From: a virus
IMG/VR virus record: IMGVR_UViG_3300006100_000015
Location: 1 to 54,831 of that record
Length of the DNA stretch: 54,831 nucleotides
Reading direction: 5' to 3' (one strand)
Position 1 is the stretch's first letter. Each line of letters opens with the position of its first letter. Of the stretch, positions 8,776-17,800 are shown piece by piece. The position numbers and the translations under genes were made by a program. The notes beneath the pieces were generated by a model. It had not been told where the DNA came from. It worked only from the letters and a program-made list of their open reading frames with translations, and did not search any database.

Positions 8776-8917
8776 TAACCCAAAAATTAAAAACAGCTAA
8801 ATACATTGATTACGAAAAATGACCAATTTTTCGTATGGTTAAACAGTGGTAAACCCGCTAAGAGCGTCCAGCTGAAAAAGTGGTTAACCGTGAAACACGG
8901 GGTATACGGGAGCGTAA
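8776..8917 (+). other. Structured leader upstream of the LamG fibre gene
   Basis: This 142-base gap is the longest without a gene. It contains a CTAAATA late-promoter-like box (8797-8803) and a perfect 10-bp hairpin TACGAAAAAT/ATTTTTCGTA with loop GACCA (8811-8835). Shorter inverted repeats follow: CGCT-AAG-AGCG, the palindrome GGTTAACC, and CCGTG-AAA-CACGG. A GGGAG ribosome site comes last. A seven-codon reading frame begins inside the first hairpin. The density of stems suggests a functional RNA leader or small RNA; no known family was recognised. Confidence 0.5.
8797..8803 (+). promoter_or_regulatory. Late-promoter-like box CTAAATA
   Basis: CTAAATACAT matches the TAAATACAT core also present at 3246 and 46741 and lies just upstream of a perfect hairpin. 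A transcript starting here would carry a leader of more than 100 bases before the GRISGPLL-family fibre at 8918. Confidence 0.45.
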
Positions 8918-11065
8918 ATGGCTGTTGGTCGAATTTCAGGTCCGCTCTTAAAGGATAATTTGCTTCGTAACGGGGTCAATTTAGCCTTTGAGACGAGCCT
9001 TCTCTATTTGGATGTTAATAACAGCCGCGTGGGCATCAACACCGCCACGCCCACTAACGATTTGTCAGTTAATGGGACAACCCGTACTACCAATTTATAC
9101 ATTAGCGGATCAAGTACACTAGGTAATATTACTGTTTCTGGCAGTACAATTTCAAGTACTAACGGTACAATTACATTTACACCTAGTGGTGGCACTCCAT
9201 CAGTTAACATGACAACTGCCAACATTGGCGATTTGTCACTTAGTGGAAATACTATCAGTAGTATTAATACTAATGAAGCAATTAATATTACAGCCAACGG
9301 AACTGGTGTTATTAATCTTAACAATAATGTATTGGTAAATGGTAATTTGCATGCAACTGGCAATATTACAGCCGACGGAAACATTAATCTTGGTGCCGCA
9401 ACAAACGATACTATTACTTTTACAGGTGAAGTTAATAGTAATATTTTACCATCAACTACAAACACATATAATTTAGGCGCAAGTAATTTAACTTGGGCAA
9501 ACGTTTATACAGCAGGATTAACAACCAGCACATTTAATGCTACAACATTAAACACAACTACATTTAATACAAGTAATTTAATAATTTCTGGAAGTACTAT
9601 TCAAGCTACTGGAACCAACACTAGCATCTACTTTAACTCAACAGGTTCAGGCGGTATTGTATTTGGAAATTTACAATTTACTAATAATACTCTTACAAAT
9701 ATTAGTCCCAATGCTGTAACACAATTTACACAAACTGTTAGCAATGCCAGTTTTGTAGGAACTATCACACCTGGTACACCAATTGCTACAAGTTCTACTA
9801 TAACAGGTTCTGTATTGACATTGGCAGTTGCTCCTTTCTGGCCAGCAGGCGGAAGTATTGCAATGACAGGTAGTCCACAGTATCTAAGCATGAGTCCTGG
9901 ATTAATTCTTGGTACAGGTGCATATACTGCCGAAGCATGGTTTTATATGACCAGCGGCACTAGCGGAGTAATTCTAGGCGGGTCAAATAATTATGGATAT
10001 GGATTAATTATTAATTCATTAACTAGCATTACTACATCAACTTATAACACAACAACTAATACATACACAGTTCCTACAATTAGTTTAAACACATGGAATC
10101 ATGTGGCAGCCACACGTAACAGTAGTGGTATAGAGACTATATTTTTAAATGGAACACGCTCAAGTAGTGGTACAACATCTAACAATTTAAATTATCAAGG
10201 ATATATGTCTTTGGTAGGCGAACAAGGTAATACAAATTACTTTAAAGGCAATTTGACTAATATTAGAGTTGTAATTGGTAGCAATGTTTACGATCCAACA
10301 CAGACAACCATCACCGTACCAAATACAACATTAACAGCCGTAGCCAACACAAAATTGTTATTAACAGCTTTAACACCAGGCGCATTTACAACAGATACTT
10401 CTGGTCCAAGCGGATATCAAACATTGACCAATAACGGAACTGCATTTGCAATAGCAACTCCATATGCAAGCGGAACTCCTACACTAGTTCCTGGAATGTC
10501 TTTGTCAGGAACTGGCATTACAACCGGAACATACATAGTAAGTAATATATCAGGAACTGGTTCAAGCTCTAGTAGTACATGGTACATCAGTTCAAATTAT
10601 TCAAGTACTATTGCAATCGAAACCATTCTTGCAACACCAATCGTATTGAACGTAACTAGTGTAAATAGTGGAACAATTATTCCAGGCATGGGTATAAGCG
10701 GAGGTAGTGGTGCTAACACAATTCTTGCAAATTCAGGTATTGTTGCCAATTTGTCAGGAACAGGCGGCACAGGAACTTATTATGTTGCACCAAGTCAAAC
10801 TATAACTTCCGTAACTATTGCAGGAACAAGTCAAGGATATTTTCAATTTACCGGAACAAACGGTGTTGTAATTCCAGTAGGAACCAGTGGCAACTATCCT
10901 ATAACACTTTACGAAACAACAGGCATGCTTCGATTTAATACTCAACAACAATATGTTGAAGTATATAACGGATCAGGTTGGGGAAGTGTTGCAGGTAGTA
11001 GTTCAGGCGTAACAACAGCAACAGCAAATTCAATTGGCGCAGGTCTAGCGATCGCACTAGGATAA
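8918..11065 (+). CDS. Tail fibre protein, GRISGPLL family, with inserted LamG-like lectin domain
   Basis: A 715-residue paralogue of the preceding fibre: GRISGPLLKDNLLRNGVN, the ITANGTGVINL and NLHATGNITADGNINLG repeats, GEVNSNILPSTTNTYNLG and the IPVGTSGNYP...GMLRFNT end are all shared. Between shaft and tip it carries an extra region. Residues about 300-480 look like a LamG/concanavalin-A-like domain (GAYTAEAWFYMTSG, NTWNHVAATRNSSG, FLNGTRSSSG, FKGNLTNIRVVIG), a fold that often binds glycans. Residues about 510-630 add GTGITTGTYIVSNISGTG-type modules. I infer that the LamG domain gives this version a receptor-binding function. Start set by GGGAGCGTAA. Confidence 0.82.
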   Translation: MAVGRISGPLLKDNLLRNGVNLAFETSLLYLDVNNSRVGINTATPTNDLSVNGTTRTTNLYISGSSTLGNITVSGSTISSTNGTITFTPSGGTPSVNMTTANIGDLSLSGNTISSINTNEAINITANGTGVINLNNNVLVNGNLHATGNITADGNINLGAATNDTITFTGEVNSNILPSTTNTYNLGASNLTWANVYTAGLTTSTFNATTLNTTTFNTSNLIISGSTIQATGTNTSIYFNSTGSGGIVFGNLQFTNNTLTNISPNAVTQFTQTVSNASFVGTITPGTPIATSSTITGSVLTLAVAPFWPAGGSIAMTGSPQYLSMSPGLILGTGAYTAEAWFYMTSGTSGVILGGSNNYGYGLIINSLTSITTSTYNTTTNTYTVPTISLNTWNHVAATRNSSGIETIFLNGTRSSSGTTSNNLNYQGYMSLVGEQGNTNYFKGNLTNIRVVIGSNVYDPTQTTITVPNTTLTAVANTKLLLTALTPGAFTTDTSGPSGYQTLTNNGTAFAIATPYASGTPTLVPGMSLSGTGITTGTYIVSNISGTGSSSSSTWYISSNYSSTIAIETILATPIVLNVTSVNSGTIIPGMGISGGSGANTILANSGIVANLSGTGGTGTYYVAPSQTITSVTIAGTSQGYFQFTGTNGVVIPVGTSGNYPITLYETTGMLRFNTQQQYVEVYNGSGWGSVAGSSSGVTTATANSIGAGLAIALG

Positions 11066-11068
11066 TAT

Positions 11069-11401
11069 ATGGGAACAGTATTTAAAAACGTATTAAACAC
11101 AGGGCTAGGAACAACTCCTACAACAGTAGTAACAACTAACGGTAGTGCTACTACTACTGTAATTGGCATGAGTTTAACTAACACAACATCTAGTATTATA
11201 CAAGCTAGCGTACAGTTACAAGATACTGTGGCAGGTACTACAGCATATTTTATAAACAATCTCACCATACCTCCCAATAGTAGTGCTAGGGTAATTACTG
11301 GCGGTGAAAAATTAAATCTAGGACCATTAACTTATGTTATAGTTACTTCAAATCTTGCTAGTAGTATAGATTTAGTAATGAGTTGGGTTGAGATCAGTTA
11401 A
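11069..11401 (+). CDS. Small beta-rich virion protein (~110 aa), copy 2
   Basis: A 110-residue protein with the same architecture as those at 6154 and 35074: Thr-rich N-terminal strands, SSIIQASVQLQD, the turn IPPNSSARVITGGEKLNL, and a final strand ending SWVEIS. Pairwise identity is low, so homology is inferred from pattern and position. It starts 3 bases after the LamG fibre and is followed after 11 bases by another small gene. Its function is not known. Confidence 0.65.
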   Translation: MGTVFKNVLNTGLGTTPTTVVTTNGSATTTVIGMSLTNTTSSIIQASVQLQDTVAGTTAYFINNLTIPPNSSARVITGGEKLNLGPLTYVIVTSNLASSIDLVMSWVEIS

Positions 11402-11412
11402 GGATAACTATT

Positions 11413-11793
11413 ATGGCATATACTATTGGTACAGAACTTAATTTAAATGACAGTTTAGGCGAAGGAAATCCTAGATATTTCTACGGACTACAACGTTTAG
11501 ATGATGGTACTCTTTATTTTTATAAAATCGATCAGCTAACATCTGTCACAACTCTAACTGTAAATGTTCCAGGTCCTAATACTGGAAATTTTGAACAGTT
11601 TGAGTACGGTGTCGATTTCTTCGACGGACGTTTGGCAACAGATCACAGTCGTCCTTATCCTAATTTACAGTTTGATCAATATCGCTGGGATAATAAAAAT
11701 TGTTATTATTTTTTAGATAACCAAGGCGAATTATGTGTTCAGATCAATCAGGTATATAACTATACTGGCGCACAAACAATATCATTAGGTTAA
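11413..11793 (+). CDS. Conserved small protein of the fibre region (unknown)
   Basis: A 126-residue protein, MAYTIGTELNLNDSLGEGNP followed by RYFYGLQRLDDGTLYFYKIDQL, then FEYGVDFFDGR and QYRWDNKNCYYFLDNQGELCVQINQVYNY. Unlike its neighbours it is not Thr/Ser low-complexity; it is rich in Tyr, Phe, Asp and Asn and looks like a folded globular domain. I do not recognise a function. It lies 15 bases upstream of the first giant fibre gene. An adaptor, hinge or assembly helper is one possibility from context alone. Confidence 0.65.
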   Translation: MAYTIGTELNLNDSLGEGNPRYFYGLQRLDDGTLYFYKIDQLTSVTTLTVNVPGPNTGNFEQFEYGVDFFDGRLATDHSRPYPNLQFDQYRWDNKNCYYFLDNQGELCVQINQVYNYTGAQTISLG

Positions 11794-11808
11794 TAGGAAC
11801 ATTATATA

Positions 11809-14800
11809 ATGGCACAAGAATTTAAAATTGGTAGATTACGTTTTATATGGTCAGGAGCATGGACTACTGGCACACAATATGCAAAAGATAGTGTTGTCGG
11901 TTATCAAGGAAAAACATATTCATGCGTAACACCTAATACAGCAAGTTCAAATTTTTACACAGATCTTAATAATGGACTTTGGAGTCTAATTTTAGATGGT
12001 AAACAATTTGATGGTCCTTGGCAGACAAATACATTTTATAGTTTAGGTAATATTGTTATATTTGGTGGATTTGTTTACTATTGTACAACTCCTCATACTT
12101 CAACAGCATTTAAGAGTCAACAGTCTAACTGGACACAATATACTCAATACCCGCAATGGTTATCAACATGGCAACCTAATACTGTTTATGGTGTCGGTGC
12201 TGTGGTACAATATGGTGGTATTGTTTATTCTTGTATAACTGGTCATACATCCACAGGTGCTTTGCAAGCCGTAGGCGCAGTTAGTACTGGAAGCCAAGTA
12301 ACAATTACATTTACTCCTCAACCCGTTGTAATTTATGCAGTTGGTACAACTATAACTTTATCAGGATTTAATCCTACAATTATTAATGGTACTTATACAG
12401 TTGTTTCTAGTACACAAAGTAGTGTAACATTTGCATCACAAATTACAATCAATGGTACTATTGCAACTCCAGGTATCTCTACAGGTGTGTCGCAATTAGG
12501 ACTAGAAGCCAATCAATCATCTTGGACAGTTCTAGATAGTAATTATAATTATGTTGGAGCATGGGCTGCCAATACAAGATATAAATTAAATGACATAGTG
12601 CAAGTGGGCGGAAGTTTATATGCCTGTACACAATACAATGTGTCTGGTATTGCATTTGCAACATCTACATATTGGATTGCTTATATTCCTGATCAACGAT
12701 TTATTTCAGGATTTAACGTCGGTGTAACATACCAAATAGGAGACATTGTTACCTATGGTGGCAATACATATATTAATAATACTGCTAGTAATAATAGCGG
12801 GTCCGCACCGTCAACTGACACAATAGACTGGACATTGCTAACACCAAATGGTAGTAGTCCGGTTGATTGGATTACAGGACAACTTTATCAAATTGGAACA
12901 GTGGTACGCAGACACGGTCTAGTATTCCAAGCTGTACAAGACAATACAAGTCAAGATCCAGCATCCTATTCTACTTCGGGTATCACTTATAACAGCACAG
13001 GCAGTAGCGGAACAACTGTAAATCTTAGTTCAACATCTGGTGTTCAAGTAGGTATGATAGCTCTAGGAGCTGGATTAACTTTAGGACAATCTGTTAATAG
13101 TATTATTTCTTCCCCAGTGGGAGTAACTTTAAATTATGCTCCTGATGGCACATTAATTAATGGACAAAATATTAATTTTGTTGGAATCAATTATCTTTAT
13201 TGGAAATTAGTAATACCAGGCGGCATTTGGTACGGACGTTGGGCATCTGGAGCATCTTACATTGTAGGAGATCAGGTAATATGGGGCAACACAACATACC
13301 AATGTGATCAAAATCATACAGCATCTAATGCCAATCGTCCAGACTTGGATTCATTTAATACCTATTGGAAAATTTTAGCAGTTGGTGCAAGAAAAGAAGC
13401 ATTAACATCGCAAGGCGATATTGAAACATTTAGCAACGGTGCATATTCTAACATTGCCATCGGTACAAGTGGCTATACTTTACGTGCTACTAATAATAAT
13501 CCGACTTGGAGTCAAATTAACGTTGTTCCAAACGTGTTTTATGTGTCAGCATTAACTGGTATAGATGCGCCTGGCTATGGAAAAAACTGGGATCGCCCAT
13601 GGAAAACTATTGCCTATGCGGCTGCCACAGTTGGTGCCGGCACACAAAACACCAACACAGTTGCTTTGATTACACAAAATAAATCTTGGATTCAAGCAGA
13701 GATGGTACAATGGGCACAGTATCAGATTAATAATAATATTAGTCCTTATAGTACAGCATACGCATTTAATTCAACTAAAGCGGCAAGAGATATTGGATTA
13801 ATTATCGATGCCATCGCATACGATTTAGCTCGAGGTGGAAACAGTCAAAGTGTTGCAACGGCATTGGCTTATTTTGCATATGGATTGACAAGTACATTCT
13901 ATAATACAGCAGTTGCGGCTGATATGCCATATTATCTTCCAATGTTAAACTACGCATTGACATTATTAACCGATGCAATAACACAAACAACTCCAGCATA
14001 CAACTATCAAGTATTAAACAGCGTATCTCCAGTCATTTATCAAAATACTTCTGGATCAGCGGCAGAAGCTTCTGGCGCAAGTTCAGCAACAACATTGTTT
14101 AATTACATTTACAATGCGTTGGCTACACAAAGTACATCGTTGTTACCTGCACAAAATAGTGGAGTGTCTTGTGTTATTAATGTTAAAACTGGAACATATC
14201 TTGAATCGTTACCAATTGTTGTTCCGGCAAACGTTTCTATTATTGGAGATGAATTAAGAGGAGTAGTAGTTCTTCCAAAAACAAGTATCCAAACAACTTG
14301 CACAGCAACTACTACAGGAACAAATTTAATTACAGTTACTAGCACATCTGGATTAGTAGATCAAATGCCAATTCAATTTGCAGATACTACTATTCTTACC
14401 ACATCCATTTATACTGGGTTTGGTGGAATTACTCCAGGCCAGACATATTATGTAATTGGGTCGACAATTACATCAAACCAATTTAGTGTAGCATTGAGTC
14501 CCACCACACAATTTATTGCAACAACAACTGCTAGTAGTCAGGTATTAACAGATGTTTCAAATATTATCGGCCTTGTGGTTGGTGCTACAATTACAGGTCC
14601 TGGTATACAAACAGGTACAACAATTACAGGTATAACTATTGCTCCTAGCAATTCTAGTTTGAATTCTATTTCAATTAGTTTACCAACGACTGTAACTGCA
14701 AGCAATGTATATTTGACATCTACTGGTGCAACATTATCTTTAACATCTGCAACAGGTACTATGACAGTATATGCAGGAGATTGTTTAAAAGACATGTTCC

Positions 14801-17800
14801 GTTGCCGCAATGGTACTAGCGTTCGTAATATGACATTGTCAGGTCTACAAGGAACATTGTTGGCACCAGATGCAAATAATATTCAGCATCCAAGTGGTGG
14901 TGCTTATACAGCATTAGATCCAGGACAAGGTCCTAACGATTCGACAGCTTGGATTATTCGTCGTAGTCCATTTATGGAAAATATTACAACATTTGGTAAC
15001 GGATGTACAGGTAATAAAATCGATGGAACTTTGCATAACGGCGGTTACAAATCATTTACAAGTAACGACTTTACACAAGTTATTCAAGATGGCGTAGGCA
15101 TTTGGTGTACAGGCCCCGGAGCATTGACCGAGTGTATTAGTGTGTTCTGTTATTTTGGATATACTGGTTATTTTGCTGAAGCAGGCGGTCGTATCCGTGC
15201 GGCCAACGGTAATAGTTCATACGGTAACTATGGTGTTATTAGTAGCGGATTTGATACCACTGAAGTTCCTATCACCGGCACAGTTTATAATCAATCGAGC
15301 CAAGTACAGGCAAGTGTGCAAAGTAGTTTAGGTGCGGCAGCCCAATTGATTAAATTAAATTATGCAAATGCAGGTAGTGCATATAATACAACATCGACAA
15401 ATATGTTGTACTATAGTAATAACTATCTTGGACCAAATTGGGTATCTGACGGAAATATTATTTTTGACAAAACTTTTGCCGCTCCGACCGGCAACATTGA
15501 AGCATACACAATGATTGGTACTGGTGGTACTGGTACTGGCTACATCTATCAAAATATAACATTAAATCCAGCTGGAGCAAGTTATACTAATCTTCCATCT
15601 ACAACAAATACGGGTACTGGTGGCGGAGCAACATTTAACGTAGTAGTTACTAGCACAGGATATACTGTTTCTGTAAACTACGGAGGAACCGGATACGCCG
15701 CAGGCAATACACTTACAATTTCAGGTGCATTGTTAGGAGGACTATCTGGTCTTAATAATTGTAATATCACAGTTAATACTGTAACAGGTAATGTTATTTC
15801 TTCGGTAGTTGCAACTGGAATTGTTCCAACAGGCAGTACACAAAGTTATACTGCTAGTGTTTATGTATATCAAGGAACTGCAACACAGCTTGATATCCAA
15901 GCAATCTATTCTGGATCTAGTACACGTACTAGTGCAATTAATTATAATTTTACTACTAACACAATTACTCCAACTAATTCTAACGGTGGATATTTACCAA
16001 CACAATTTGGTTCACAAGTTACGCTAGTTGCTGGTTGGTATAGAATATGGTTTGCGTTCAACGACACAGCCGGCCTAAACAACACATTACAACTAAGAAT
16101 ATATCCAAAAGGTATCAATGGCGCTGTAGGACTTTATAATTATTTGTATGGTGCTCAAGTTGAAATTTCTAAACCTACACTTGCTCCAAGTTTTTATATT
16201 GAAAATACTGGTGTAAGCCGATATAGTGCGTATGCTTATTATAATGTAACTGGATCAGGAACAGGTGCATTATTAATTGGAGATGAACTAAGATCTAATA
16301 GTGTATTCCAAACATTAGTTACATCAGGTGGCTCGGGATATTTGACAGCAGGTAATAATGCACAAGGCGGAACAAATCAATACATTGTATTGGCTCAGTC
16401 TGATGTTAATCAACCAAGTAATTATATCGGTATGCGTGTGTTTATTCAAAGTGGTACAGGTGCAGGCCAATACGGATATATGGCTACTTACAATACTACA
16501 AGCAAATTGGCATACGTATTAAAAGAATCATTTACTCCGTTACAGATTGCAAGTAGTAGTGCAGTAACCAGTGCTTTTACTTTATCAGCAAATTCAACAA
16601 CTAGTTTGTTATATCTAAACATGCCAGTTCAATTTGTTCCAACATACTATACAACTACTGTAACATCTACTTCTTTATCACAGACTACAGTAACTCAAGC
16701 TATTGGCGGAACAACTAATACACTTACATTAGCAAGTACAAATGGCTTGACTGTTAACATGCCTATCATATTTTCAGCAGGATCTGGCGCAATTTTCAGT
16801 ACCATTACAGCAGGATATCAATATTATGTCTATGCTATTTTAAGTTCTACAACGATTCAAATTTCAACACAGGCATTTGGAACTGTTTGGCCGTTGACAA
16901 GCGGATCAGGAACTATGGTTATGAGTTTTACTTCGGGTAATAGTTATATCCAAGCCAGTACTACAAATATGGTTGTTAATTATCCTATAGCGTTTACAGG
17001 AACAGCTATCGGTGGACTAAGTATTGCTACTACATACTATATTAATGATATTATTGACAGCAATGATTTTACAATTTCTGCGGCAACATTTAATATTACA
17101 GTCACAGGTACAGTAAACAATACACTACAATGTGCATCAACAACTGGATTGCAAGTTTTAAATCCAATTATATTCACTGCGCCTGCTATTGCTGGAAGTG
17201 GTATTGCTGATACAACAAAATATTATATTAGTTCTATAGTAGACCAAACAGATTTTACTATATCTACATCAATTATAAACCAAACAGTATCTTCGACCAA
17301 CGGAACAACTAATACTGTTGTGACATCTAGTACATCAGGATTTATAGTAGGACAACCTATTATATTCACAGGTACTACATTTGGAAATATTTTAGCAGAA
17401 ACAGTTTATTATATTTTATCATTGGCAGGCGATGGTATTTCATTTACTATAAGTCAAACACTTGGAGGCGGTGTATTTGGTGTAACCACCGGAACAGGCA
17501 GTATGAGTTTACGTACTTGCCCAACACCTTTAACATTTACAGCCGTTACTGGTAGTAGCATGGTAGGTGTAACAACTAGCAAGAAATTATCAGTTAATTT
17601 GGGAATTGGCTCAATGACTGGTACATTCTCTACTACATTGTTTGGCGGAATTAGTTCAGGAACAACTTACTATATTGCAAGTATACCAACACCTGGTAAT
17701 GGCGGGACATTTACAGTCAGTACTGCAATAAACAGTGTCGGTGTAGTAGTTCCAACTACAAAGAGTGGTACTATGAACTTAGCCGCAGTAGGCTGGGATC

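Noticed and set aside
8840-8915. Possible small self-cleaving ribozyme (twister-sister or hammerhead) in the fibre leader
   Set aside because: Fragments such as ACCCGCTAAG and GTGAAACAC recall ribozyme cores, but the full conserved sets and the pairing order are not present by eye.
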